Under the pieces are notes generated by a model. It worked only from the letters and a program-made list of their open reading frames with translations, had not been told where the DNA came from and searched no databases. Below, one piece after another: positions 26,089 to 33,461 of a stretch of 33,873 bases of DNA; the first letter of the stretch is position 1, and each line of letters starts with the position of its first letter. A program made the translations under genes and the position numbers. The stretch spans positions 1-33,873 of the forward strand of contig NZ_VSFC01000002.1 in the NCBI RefSeq assembly GCF_008084905.1, in the 5' to 3' direction. This DNA comes from Xanthomarina maritima. Its GTDB lineage: Bacteria; Bacteroidota; Bacteroidia; Flavobacteriales; Flavobacteriaceae.

Positions 26089-26112
26089 AGTCGCTATATT
26101 CATGTAGCGACT
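26089..26112. other. Intergenic hairpin within cassette B
   Basis: AGTCGCTA (26089-26096) and TAGCGACT (26105-26112) form an 8-bp stem with an 8-base loop. On the minus strand no T-run follows, so it is not a clean terminator for the beta-barrel gene. It may set the ratio of the two products by stabilising mRNA or partially stopping transcription. On the plus strand it is followed by a pyrimidine-rich tail. Confidence 0.55.
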
Positions 26113-26151
26113 TTCTCTTTTTCTTAAGTAGTTTATTTTATATAAAAATGT

Positions 26152-26730
26152 TTATTGATTAGTTGTTTTTTCTAAATGTATTTGAAAACCTACACCTATA
26201 TTAAAATCTTTAAATTTGGAATCATATCCAGACACATAATTGTTTTTAGAAACATTATAATTCAATGACACTTCAAAAGCGATGCTGTTGTTTAAAAATA
26301 TTGCTACTCCATTTTTTATAGAGTAACCATTACTTTCACTTTCTTTCTTTCCATTACTATAACTATTCCCATAGTAATATTCCAATTGAGAAAATATATT
26401 TATAGTTTTTTCAGGTTTAAGGAAGTAATATCGAGCAAAAGGACCAATTCCAAAGCCAATACTACTGTTATTTGATCCTTCTGGATTCCCAAAACCAAAA
26501 TAGGGTGTCAAACCAACCGTTAATTTATTAATTACGAAATAGCCCAAATCGGCATTTAAATTTAAAGCAGAACCTTTTGAAGTTGATTTATTTCCATTGC
26601 TATTACTTTCTCCTTCTTGGATTCCATAGGTTAGATTACCACCAACAAGCCAATTCCCCTTTGTTATTTGGGCATTTGAGGTTAAAGTAAGAGCGAATAG
26701 AATAAAGAAAAATAATGTTAATGTTTTCAT
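26152..26730 (-). CDS. Small outer-membrane beta-barrel protein (cassette B, gene 1)
   Basis: Protein of 192 residues with a Sec signal (MKTLTLFFFILFALTLTSNA) and about eight predicted amphipathic beta strands, as in OmpW/OmpX-like eight-strand barrels. Examples are NWLVGGNLTYGIQEGESN, NKLTVGLTPYFGFG, FARYYFLKPEKTINIFSQLE and FEVSLNYNVSKNN. The ending (IGVGFQIHLEKTTNQ) has a final strand and a short tail. Several loops are Ser/Asn/Lys-rich (GESNSNGNKSTSKGSA) and would be surface exposed. It is the first gene behind leader element B, with 125 bp between the last repeat and the ATG. It shares its operon with a T9SS-exported protein; a shared surface role is inferred. Confidence 0.83.
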   Translation of the reverse strand: MKTLTLFFFILFALTLTSNAQITKGNWLVGGNLTYGIQEGESNSNGNKSTSKGSALNLNADLGYFVINKLTVGLTPYFGFGNPEGSNNSSIGFGIGPFARYYFLKPEKTINIFSQLEYYYGNSYSNGKKESESNGYSIKNGVAIFLNNSIAFEVSLNYNVSKNNYVSGYDSKFKDFNIGVGFQIHLEKTTNQ

Positions 26731-26808
26731 GATTAATAATTTTAAAATTTTTGTTTCGTGTTATTTGTTTTGTCTTGTTTTATTAATTTTAAGCATAACA
26801 AGTCATTA

Positions 26809-26838
26809 CAAATACAAGTCAATTAAAAAATTGACCAA
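26809..26838 (-). promoter_or_regulatory. Candidate promoter of cassette B genes: TTG-N19-TGTATTTG
   Basis: On the minus strand TTG (26838-26836), a 19-bp spacer and TGTATTTG (26816-26809) match the -33/-7 pattern with one mismatch. The spacer contains GTCAATT-TTTT-AATTGAC, a perfect 7-bp inverted repeat. The five repeats of the element lie just upstream, so they would act as DNA sites or in read-through RNA, not in this promoter's own mRNA. Confidence 0.5.
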
Positions 26839-26854
26839 TTTGCACCAAACTGGT

Positions 26855-26937
26855 TAAAGCCAAAAGTTGTTGTAAAGCCAAAGCTGTAAAGCCTTTGGAA
26901 TACTAAAAAAAGTAAAGCCTATTTTTTTAGTGAAGCC
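26855..26937 (-). repeat. Five direct repeats GGCTTTAC complementary to RNA B
   Basis: On the minus strand, in order: GGCTTCACT (26937-26929), GGCTTTACTTTT (from 26919), GGCTTTAC (26893-26886), TGGCTTTAC (26880-26872) and TGGCTTTA (26862-26855). Unit spacing is 18, 26, 14 and 18 bp. Each is the reverse complement of part of the loop AAGTAAAGCCA of leader RNA B. The second matches over 12 bases and the first has one mismatch. They lie between the terminator palindrome and the promoter of the beta-barrel gene. Confidence 0.78.
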
Positions 26938-26947
26938 GTCAATAAGG

Positions 26948-26966
26948 AAAAAAACTAGCGCTAGCT
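26948..26966 (-). terminator. Terminator-like palindrome AGCTAGCGCTAG with T-run, locus B
   Basis: Read on the minus strand, AGCTA-GCGC-TAGTT with seven T. The core CTAGCGCTAG (26955-26964) is identical to locus A, while the outer pair changes from A-U to G-U. The stem is short. Confidence 0.6.
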
Positions 26967-27031
26967 GTGTTGTACAACTTGTCTTTTAGGCAACTCTTAA
27001 TGGCTTTACTTTTAAGAGTTTTCTGTAAGAC
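26948..27031 (-). ncRNA. Predicted leader small RNA B, with anti-repeat hairpin loop
   Basis: A predicted RNA of about 85 nt. TTGTCTT (27033-27027) pairs with AAGACAA (26985-26979). Inside, AACTCTTAA (27020-27012) pairs perfectly with TTAAGAGTT (27000-26992) around the 11-nt loop AAGTAAAGCCA (27011-27001). That loop is complementary to the five downstream repeats. The palindrome GTTGTACAAC (26978-26969) stands 4 nt before CTAGCGCTAG, which is followed by TTTTTTT. The distance from the -7 element to CTAGCGCTAG is 72 nt (75 in RNA A). The start could be at the first paired base; ends are predicted, not measured. Confidence 0.68.
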
Positions 27032-27035
27032 AAAT

Positions 27036-27069
27036 CAAACATAAAAAAAAAAAAAAACTATTAAAGCAA
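27036..27069 (-). promoter_or_regulatory. Promoter of leader RNA B: TTG-N23-TATGTTTG
   Basis: On the minus strand TTG (27069-27067) and TATGTTTG (27043-27036) are 23 bp apart, with a 15-T run in the spacer. Spacing and layout are identical to locus A. Confidence 0.78.
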
Positions 27070-27082
27070 GTTTTTTAAATAG

Positions 27083-27104
27083 ATTTGTGCAGTTCATCGA
27101 AAAG
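27083..27104 (-). promoter_or_regulatory. Conserved 22-bp upstream box, locus B
   Basis: CTTTTCGATGAA, one base, TGCACAAAT on the minus strand; one difference from the locus A copy (16987-17008). It ends 13 bp before the TTG of the leader promoter, as in A. Likely regulator-binding site. Confidence 0.75.
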
Positions 27105-27116
27105 CCCAAAAATGGT

Positions 27117-27131
27117 TACGGGAAAACCGTA
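27117..27131 (-). promoter_or_regulatory. Dyad operator TACGG-N5-CCGTA, locus B
   Basis: 5-bp arms with spacer TTTTC on the minus strand. It lies 12 bp before the conserved box, against 13 bp in locus A. Beyond it, 27133-27310 is AT-rich with no recognisable gene or motif. Confidence 0.65.
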
Positions 27132-27315
27132 CTTTTTAATAAAAGCGTTAGATTTTGAGCCATTTTATATTAATAATTTACTAGTTTTTTGGTAGAGTAA
27201 TTAGTATTATAATGTATAAACTTGGATAAATCGTGTTGGAGAAATGTCTTGCTAATTTCTGTTCTGAACAAAGGAAACTTAAAGTTGCTTCATTACATGT
27301 TATTAAAAAAAATTT

Positions 27316-27432
27316 GCCACGAATACACGAATGTTTTTCTTTAAATTCTTTGTAAAAAAACATTCTTATTTATCCATAGAATTTTCTGTTTTTTTTGAGC
27401 ATCCAATACATAATTATTCGTGCATTCGTGGC
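27316..27432. repeat. Long inverted-repeat intergenic unit, copy 2
   Basis: GCCACGAATACACGAAT (27316-27332) and ATTCGTGCATTCGTGGC (27416-27432) are inverted arms with one mismatch. The left arm is identical to copy 1 (24345). The centre is longer and holds ACATAATT before the right arm, as in copy 1. It lies just after the aminotransferase stop at 27441. Confidence 0.85.
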
Positions 27433-27440
27433 AAAAAAAA

Positions 27441-28583
27441 CTATATCTCATTTAATATATCACCTGCTTTCTTTAAAGTATCATCCGTTTTCGCAAAACA
27501 AAAACGTAGCACTTTATTATCTAATTGATTATCATTAAAAACTGAAAGCGGAATGGAAGCCAAACCATTTTCAATTGTTAAACGTTTGGCATAATCCACA
27601 TCGTATTCTTGAGTGATTTTTGAATAATCCAACACTTGAAAATACGTGCCTTGAGAGGGTTTGAATTTGAATCTGGAGTCTATAATCAAGCTTAAAAACA
27701 AGTCGCGTTTTTCCTGAAAAAATTCTGATAATCCTAAATAAGTATTTGGATCTTGCATATAATCTGCCAATCCTTTTTGAACCGGATGGTTCACGCTAAA
27801 CACATTAAACTGATGGATTTTCCTAAACTCTTCCATCAACTCTTTTGGCGCACAACAATAACCTGTTTTCCAACCTGTATTATGAAAAGTTTTTCCAAAG
27901 GAAGCTGTTATAAAACTTCGTGATTTTAAATCTGGAAACAAGCAGGCACTTTGGTGTTTCTCGCCATCAAAAACAATATGCTCATAAACCTCATCACTCA
28001 GCACAATTATATTCGTGTTTTTGGTGATCTCTTGAAGTTTTAGCATATCTGCTTCACTAAAAATAGTGCCACTTGGATTATGTGGTGTGTTGATGATGAT
28101 CATTTTAGTTTTGGACGATATTTTTTGCTTCATCTCCTCCCAATCCACCTGATAATTTGGAGCTTTTAACTGAATAGAAACCGGTTTTCCACCATTAATT
28201 TGAATAGAAGGTTCATAGCAATCGTAAGCTGGTTTAAAAATAATGACTTCATCATCCGCTCTGACAAAAGCAGTTATAACATCATAAATAGCTTGGGTTG
28301 CTCCAGCAGTAATAGTAATTTCAGATTCTGGATGGTAAGAGCTTCCGTAAAGCAAATCGAACTTTTTAGCAATGGCTTCACGCAATTCCATATTTCCTGG
28401 CATCAACGCATATTGATTGTAGCCAGAATTCATAGCTTTCGAAACTAAATCAATCAATTTCTGATCACTTTTAAAATTTGGAAACCCTTGCGATAAATTA
28501 ATGGCTTCATGTTTATTCGCCAAACCACTCATAACCGTAAAAATGGTGGTTTCAATATTTGGGAGTTTAGAAAGGTGCTTCAT
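27441..28583 (-). CDS. Methionine/glutamine-type aminotransferase, class I/II
   Basis: PLP-dependent aminotransferase of 380 residues, cytosolic. The N-terminus has LSQGFPNF, typical of the kynurenine/methionine aminotransferase (YbdL, KAT-like) group. Asn and Asp contacts of the cofactor are in IINTPHNPSGT and VLSDEVYEHIVFD. The Schiff-base Lys is in SFGKTFHNTGWKTGY, and the terminal Arg in VLRFCFAKTD. In this group methionine is transaminated in methionine salvage, often with glutamine as a further substrate. The omega-amidase at 23511-24290 would remove the resulting ketoamide, so the two enzymes may act in one pathway. The substrate is inferred from the subgroup. Confidence 0.93.
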   Translation of the reverse strand: MKHLSKLPNIETTIFTVMSGLANKHEAINLSQGFPNFKSDQKLIDLVSKAMNSGYNQYALMPGNMELREAIAKKFDLLYGSSYHPESEITITAGATQAIYDVITAFVRADDEVIIFKPAYDCYEPSIQINGGKPVSIQLKAPNYQVDWEEMKQKISSKTKMIIINTPHNPSGTIFSEADMLKLQEITKNTNIIVLSDEVYEHIVFDGEKHQSACLFPDLKSRSFITASFGKTFHNTGWKTGYCCAPKELMEEFRKIHQFNVFSVNHPVQKGLADYMQDPNTYLGLSEFFQEKRDLFLSLIIDSRFKFKPSQGTYFQVLDYSKITQEYDVDYAKRLTIENGLASIPLSVFNDNQLDNKVLRFCFAKTDDTLKKAGDILNEI

Positions 28584-28649
28584 ACTCTAAAGATACATGT
28601 TAGACCGATAAATTTAATTCATTTTAACATCTTTTATATCTTGGTTCTT

Positions 28650-28657
28650 TATCTTTG
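28650..28657 (+). promoter_or_regulatory. Candidate -7 element TATCTTTG for the S46 peptidase gene
   Basis: Perfect TAnnTTTG match 22 bp before the chosen ATG, with no clear TTG at the usual distance. It supports the downstream start at 28680 over the longer open frame, which begins at 28509 inside the divergent aminotransferase gene. Confidence 0.5.
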
Positions 28658-28679
28658 GAACTTACTAAATTATCTCATT

Positions 28680-30767
28680 ATGAAATTCATTAAAATTCTA
28701 TTACTTTTTATCACGTTTCAAGTGTCTGCCCAACAAGGTGGCATGTGGATTCCTTCGCTTTTAGAAGGCATGAACGAGCAAGAAATGACAGATCTTGGAA
28801 GCAAGCTTACAGCCAAGGATATTTACGATGTAAATAACTCCAGTTTAAAAGATGCTATTGGCCATTTTAATGGTGGTTGTACCAGTGAAGTTATTTCTCC
28901 AAAAGGCTTGGTGCTTACTAATCATCATTGTGGATTTAGTCAGATTCAATCTCATTCATCTTTAGAAAACGATTATTTAAAAGATGGTTTTTGGGCCATG
29001 AGTTTAGAAGAAGAACTTCCAAATCCAGGCTTATTTATAGAATTTATAGTTAGGATTGAAGATGTAACCACCCAAGTTTTAAATGGTGTTACAGAAGAAA
29101 TGACTGAAAAGGAGAAACAATCGACAATCTCTAAAAACAGTAATGGAATTGAAGCTGAAGTTAAAAAAGAGGCTTGGCAAAGCACTAAAATCAAATCTTT
29201 TTATAAAGGCAATCAGTACTTTTTATTTGTTACAGAACGCTTTAACGACATTCGTTTAGTTGGAGCTCCTCCATCGAGTATTGGGAAATTTGGATCTGAC
29301 ACAGATAACTGGGTTTTCCCGAGACATACTGGAGATTTCTCCATGTTTAGAATTTACGCAGATAAAGATAATCGTCCAGCAGAATACAGTAAAGACAATG
29401 TACCATACAAACCTAAACATTTTTTACCTGTGTCTTTAGATGGTGTTGAAGAAGGAGATTTTACTATGGTTTTTGGTTTCCCTGGAACAACTGATGAATA
29501 TTTACCTGCTGTTGCCATAGAACATATTACTAAAGCATACAACCCAAGCAATATTGCCATTCGTGAAGCTGCTTTAGAAGTAATCGATAAAAACATGAAA
29601 GCAAGTGATGATATTAGAATTAAGTATGCTTCAAAACAAGCGAGAATAGCTAATGCCTGGAAAAAATGGATTGGCGAAAATTTAGGGATTGAAAAAAGTA
29701 ATGCTGTTGAACAAAGACGTGCCTTTGAAGCCACTTTTACAAAAGCTTTAAAAGAAAAAGAATTAGAAGATAAATATGGAAATATCCTTCCTCAATTTGA
29801 TGTTTTATATGAAAAATTTGCAGACATTAATATAAAACGAAGAAACTTTATTGAAATCTTTTTAGTGACTAATGAATTAATGAATATGACATTTAGAGCA
29901 TATCAGTTCGAACAAGCTGTTACTAAAAACCCGGAATCTTTCGATAAAGAAAAAGTATCGATGGATGCTATATTAACAGGTGTTCATAAAAATTATAACG
30001 CAAAAGTAGATAAAGGTGTTTTTGTTAATGTGATGCCTTTTTATACTGATAATGTAGATGCAACTATATACGATAAAACTGCCTTTGTAAATTTAGATTC
30101 TGCATTAAAGCTATTTGATGGCACTCCGGAAGAAGTTCTAAAAAAATTAAACAACGATGCTGCCTATACGTATGCAAAACCAATGATTGATAATTTTTAT
30201 AATGTTATTAATCCAGAGTTTGAAATGAAAAATGAAATTATAACTGCCTTGCAAACAGAATATATGACAGCACTTATGGTTGCCTTACCAGATGCTAGAT
30301 ATTTTCCAGATGCAAATAGTACTCTTCGTGTTACATATGGTCAAGTTAGAGGTTATTCGCCTAGAGATGCTGTTTATTATGAACCTGTTAGTTATCTAGA
30401 TGGTGTTATTGAAAAATATGTTCCAGGTGATTATGAATTTGATGTACCACAAAGACTAATTGATTTGTATGAAGCTAAAGATTACGGACCATATGCTGAT
30501 ACTAACGGAAAAGTTCCTGTTTGCTTTTTAGGAACTAACCACACGACAGGTGGAAACTCTGGAAGTCCAGCCATAGATGCTCATGGGAATTTAGTTGGCT
30601 TGAATTTTGACAGAGTTTGGGAAGGAACCATGAGTGACATGAATTATGATCCAGAAATTTGTAGAAACATCATGGTCGATATGCGCTATGTGCTATTTAT
30701 TGTAGATAAATATGCTGGAGCTACTCGCTTAATTGATGAAATGAAATTAGTTCATCCAAAGAAATAA
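28680..30767 (+). CDS. S46 family dipeptidyl-peptidase, DPP11-like
   Basis: Periplasmic serine exopeptidase of 695 residues that removes dipeptides from peptide N-termini. A signal peptide (MKFIKILLLFITFQVSAQ) starts at 28680. The frame is open to 28509 but that part overlaps the divergent aminotransferase gene. The chymotrypsin-like active site is visible: His in LTNHHCGFS (about 82-83) and Ser about 627 in GGNSGSPAID. Eighteen residues after the Ser is Arg645 (NFDRVWEG). In Porphyromonas gingivalis the matching position separates DPP11 (Arg673, prefers Asp/Glu) from DPP7 (Gly). Arg here points to DPP11-type specificity. Length and order are typical. Confidence 0.94.
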   Translation: MKFIKILLLFITFQVSAQQGGMWIPSLLEGMNEQEMTDLGSKLTAKDIYDVNNSSLKDAIGHFNGGCTSEVISPKGLVLTNHHCGFSQIQSHSSLENDYLKDGFWAMSLEEELPNPGLFIEFIVRIEDVTTQVLNGVTEEMTEKEKQSTISKNSNGIEAEVKKEAWQSTKIKSFYKGNQYFLFVTERFNDIRLVGAPPSSIGKFGSDTDNWVFPRHTGDFSMFRIYADKDNRPAEYSKDNVPYKPKHFLPVSLDGVEEGDFTMVFGFPGTTDEYLPAVAIEHITKAYNPSNIAIREAALEVIDKNMKASDDIRIKYASKQARIANAWKKWIGENLGIEKSNAVEQRRAFEATFTKALKEKELEDKYGNILPQFDVLYEKFADINIKRRNFIEIFLVTNELMNMTFRAYQFEQAVTKNPESFDKEKVSMDAILTGVHKNYNAKVDKGVFVNVMPFYTDNVDATIYDKTAFVNLDSALKLFDGTPEEVLKKLNNDAAYTYAKPMIDNFYNVINPEFEMKNEIITALQTEYMTALMVALPDARYFPDANSTLRVTYGQVRGYSPRDAVYYEPVSYLDGVIEKYVPGDYEFDVPQRLIDLYEAKDYGPYADTNGKVPVCFLGTNHTTGGNSGSPAIDAHGNLVGLNFDRVWEGTMSDMNYDPEICRNIMVDMRYVLFIVDKYAGATRLIDEMKLVHPKK

Positions 30768-30790
30768 ATTTCAACAAAATAAAAATATTT

Positions 30791-30828
30791 AGACCTTTCA
30801 GATGATAAATTCCTGAAAGGTCTTTTTT
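30791..30828. terminator. Bidirectional terminator between S46 peptidase and MutS-like gene
   Basis: AGACCTTTCAG (30791-30801) and CTGAAAGGTCT (30813-30823) form an 11-bp stem followed by T-runs. It serves the two convergent genes, and its T-run overlaps the MutS-like stop codon. Confidence 0.92.
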
Positions 30829-32596
30829 ATATTATCTCCATCTTTTTCAACAAAAAACTGGCATTCATATTCTGACAAATTCCATCTTTAAACTTGTAAT
30901 CGAAAAACAGCTCATCGTTAACAATTTGAGCATCGAAAAAATGGTTTTTTACTTCTGGTAATTCTTTAGATATTTCACACAAACTTAAATCGTGAGTCGC
31001 AATAATTCCAGTCGCATTTCCAGCTACCAATTTTTCAACAAACTTACGTGAGCCAATTGCTTTATCTGTAGAATTTGTGCCTTTTAAAATTTCATCTAAA
31101 ATGATAAAATAAGGTTCTTTAGCAATTTCATCAACAATAAACTTAAGACGTGTTAATTCTGAAAAGAAATAAGAGCTATCATCAGTTAAAGAATCGCTAG
31201 TTCGCATGCTTGTAATTAACTTAACAGGACTATATTTACTGGATTTAGCACAAACTGGCAGTCCTGTATTTGCCATAACAATATGTAAGGAAACGGTTCT
31301 TAGAAACGTACTTTTTCCAGCCATATTAGCTCCAGTTACAATAAAGAATTCCTGATTATGAATATCTAAATTGCTATCAACTCTTTTATTTTTATCTAAT
31401 AATGGATGTCCTAAATCTACTGCTTCAATTATAGTTTTATTTTCAACTATTTCTGGAAATACATATTCTGGATGATTAAAACCATAATTTCCTAACGTGT
31501 TATAAGCATCAAAAAATGCAACCACTTCAAACCAATGTGCTACAGTTAATTTATATTTATTAATCCACTGCTCTATCTTGTAAGCATTTTTTAAATCGGT
31601 TAAGAAAAACCCATTTCCAAAAATGGCAGATATCAAATTATTCCTATTATCTAGCGCGTCTAAATGTTTAGAAAATTGAGAAAAAATCTCTGATGCTTTT
31701 TTGTGTTCCTGCTGTATGTAAGCTTGTTTATTTTTAAGTAATTCCGAAGAAAAACTTTCATTTTCAATTTGGTTAAGAAGCAATGCATATTGTCTAAAGG
31801 TGTCTCTTACTTTGTCTGTATTACTTGCTAGAACATTAATCTTTTTTAAATACAATCCAGTAACAATTAAACCTAATAATAACCAATACCCTACAAAACC
31901 TAAATCGATTAATTTAAACATACCAAGTGCTACTACAACTATGGATGCTAATGAAAAAACTCTTGGTAACCATGCCATTATTTTTGGCAGAAATAATTCG
32001 TGACTATTTAACCATTCAATAATCTTTAAAGCTGTGGTTTCTGCTTTAATTAAAGTAGCAAATGCTGAAAACTGTTGTCGCCATTCTGGTTTTTCAGATA
32101 ATTCTTTAATACCATTTTGCTTTAATTCTATTTTGTCAATAGTATTTGCAGTTAAAGCTTTGGCTAAAGTTTCTGCACCTTCATTTATGGCTGTTCTATT
32201 TATAAATTGAAAGAAAGAACCTCTTCCAAATAAATCAATATCCAAACTGTAAAAATGAAGTGGATCTAGAAATTTCTCTCCTGTATCTCTATGATGAAAA
32301 TCTCCAGAAGCAATTTTAAGTTCATCTTCATTTATAGTAACTAAGGCTTTACTTACATCTCTTAAACGCTTAACATCTGTGTATTTTGAAAGCAGGAAAA
32401 TAAATAGGGAAATTCCAATAATTCCTATTCCAAGAGCTACTTGCCACATATTGAATGTGAGATATATTCCTGGAACTGTAATTAAAAACACAAGCAGTCT
32501 TAAGCTGCTCATTCCTATTAATTTTTTGCTAAATTTCTTTAAATCTTGCTGATGTTTTTCTAACTGATTTTTATAAAATGTATTCGGATTATTCAT
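30827..32596 (-). CDS. MutS-like ATPase with N-terminal membrane helices
   Basis: Protein of 589 residues related to the C-terminal ATPase of MutS. The Walker A motif VTGANMAGKSTFLRTV and the Walker B region YFIILDEILKGTNSTDK lie in the last third. Upstream is the helical lever part (SELLKNKQAYIQQEHKKASE). Unlike true MutS, the N-terminal half lacks mismatch-recognition domains and has four hydrophobic segments in two pairs, at about 30-65 and 210-250 (VFLITVPGIYLTFN, GIGIIGISLFIFLL). This architecture occurs in Bacteroidota as membrane-associated MutS-related proteins of unknown function. The start at 32596 (MNNPNTFYKNQLEKHQ) is preferred because the frame from 32632 would begin inside the terminator. 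Role unknown; probably not mismatch repair. Confidence 0.82.
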   Translation of the reverse strand: MNNPNTFYKNQLEKHQQDLKKFSKKLIGMSSLRLLVFLITVPGIYLTFNMWQVALGIGIIGISLFIFLLSKYTDVKRLRDVSKALVTINEDELKIASGDFHHRDTGEKFLDPLHFYSLDIDLFGRGSFFQFINRTAINEGAETLAKALTANTIDKIELKQNGIKELSEKPEWRQQFSAFATLIKAETTALKIIEWLNSHELFLPKIMAWLPRVFSLASIVVVALGMFKLIDLGFVGYWLLLGLIVTGLYLKKINVLASNTDKVRDTFRQYALLLNQIENESFSSELLKNKQAYIQQEHKKASEIFSQFSKHLDALDNRNNLISAIFGNGFFLTDLKNAYKIEQWINKYKLTVAHWFEVVAFFDAYNTLGNYGFNHPEYVFPEIVENKTIIEAVDLGHPLLDKNKRVDSNLDIHNQEFFIVTGANMAGKSTFLRTVSLHIVMANTGLPVCAKSSKYSPVKLITSMRTSDSLTDDSSYFFSELTRLKFIVDEIAKEPYFIILDEILKGTNSTDKAIGSRKFVEKLVAGNATGIIATHDLSLCEISKELPEVKNHFFDAQIVNDELFFDYKFKDGICQNMNASFLLKKMEII

Positions 32597-32622
32597 AACA
32601 AAAATTGAACTGTAAAGAAACA

Positions 32623-32650
32623 AAAATCCCAAGACTTAGCTTGGGATTTT
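32623..32650 (-). terminator. Terminator of sdhB
   Basis: AAAATCCCAAG (32623-32633) and CTTGGGATTTT (32640-32650) form an 11-bp stem with a 6-base loop. It lies 24 bp after the sdhB stop and just before the MutS-like gene. Confidence 0.9.
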
Positions 32651-32673
32651 AACTTATATGAGATAGGAAATAA

Positions 32674-33420
32674 CTATCCTTTTAAACTGGCTTTTAAATA
32701 CTCTCTATTCATTCGAGCAATGTTTTCTAGTGAAATTCCTTTTGGACATTCCACTTCGCAAGCTCCAGTATTGGTACAGTTACCAAAACCTTCTTCGTCC
32801 ATTTGCTTCACCATGTTTAACACACGGTCTGTAGCTTCAATTTTTCCTTGAGGCAATAATGCAAACTGAGATACTTTAGCTGAAACAAATAACATAGCAG
32901 AAGAGTTTTTACAACTCGCTACACAAGCTCCACATCCAATACATGTAGCAGAATCGAAAGCTGTATCAGCATCATGTTTATTAATTGGAATGGCATTCGC
33001 ATCTATAGTGTTTCCAGAGGTGTTTACCGATATAAAACCTCCTGCATGTTGGATTCTGTCGAATGATGTTCTATCAACAACTAAATCCTTAATTACTGGA
33101 AAAGCTGCTGCTCTAAATGGTTCTATATAAATAGTATCTCCATCTTTAAACATGCGCATGTGTAACTGACAAGTAGTGATCCCTCTATCTGGACCATGAG
33201 CTTCACCATTAATATAAAGAGAACACATGCCACAGATTCCTTCACGACAATCGTGATCGAAAGCTACTGGTTCTTCATCTTTATTAATTAAGTCTTCGTT
33301 TAATACGTCTAACATTTCAAGGAAAGACATATCTGGAGAAACGTCAGTAACTTTGTAATCTACTAAACCTCCTTTATCGTTAGCGTTTTTTTGACGCCAA
33401 ATTTTTAACGTTAAATTCAT
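32674..33420 (-). CDS. sdhB: Succinate dehydrogenase/fumarate reductase iron-sulfur subunit
   Basis: Iron-sulfur subunit of respiratory complex II, 248 residues, membrane-associated on the cytosolic side. The [2Fe-2S] site is seen in [19 protein letters not shown] Cys of the same cluster is in TTCQLHM. The [4Fe-4S] site is in [11 protein letters not shown], and the [3Fe-4S] cysteines in [14 protein letters not shown]. Sequence features ([20 protein letters not shown]) are typical of the Bacteroidota enzyme with one diheme cytochrome b. Genes for the flavoprotein and cytochrome b subunits usually lie upstream, to the right of the window, so they are expected beyond 33873. The intervening 33421-33824 segment is unusual. 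Confidence 0.96.
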   Translation of the reverse strand: MNLTLKIWRQKNANDKGGLVDYKVTDVSPDMSFLEMLDVLNEDLINKDEEPVAFDHDCREGICGMCSLYINGEAHGPDRGITTCQLHMRMFKDGDTIYIEPFRAAAFPVIKDLVVDRTSFDRIQHAGGFISVNTSGNTIDANAIPINKHDADTAFDSATCIGCGACVASCKNSSAMLFVSAKVSQFALLPQGKIEATDRVLNMVKQMDEEGFGNCTNTGACEVECPKGISLENIARMNREYLKASLKG

Positions 33421-33441
33421 AACTATTTTAGTATTTAGTGA

Positions 33442-33452
33442 TTAGCGAAAAG
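33442..33452. repeat. TTAGCGAAAAG terminal inverted repeat, left
   Basis: TTAGCGAAAAG here and CTTTTCGCTAA at 33830-33840 are perfect 11-bp inverted copies on each side of the four-helix-bundle gene. TTAGTGA-like motifs lie next to both. Confidence 0.7.
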
Positions 33453-33461
33453 CTAAGAGTA

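Noticed and set aside
26855-26937. CRISPR-like repeat array
   Set aside because: Units are only 8-12 bases with irregular 14-26 bp periods and no unique spacers of constant length. No cas gene is present.
27181-27528. Two small frames of 60 and 65 residues around the intergenic repeat
   Set aside because: They are made largely of the GCCACGAATACACGAAT repeat and AT-rich DNA, and one runs into the aminotransferase gene antisense. There is no coding character.
28509-28679. N-terminal extension of the S46 peptidase
   Set aside because: It lies in the divergent aminotransferase gene and its promoter. The signal peptide starts at 28680, behind a TATCTTTG element.
32597-32632. Longer start of the MutS-like protein
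   Set aside because: The extra 12 residues are encoded in and next to the sdhB terminator stem, so the ATG at 32596 is more likely.
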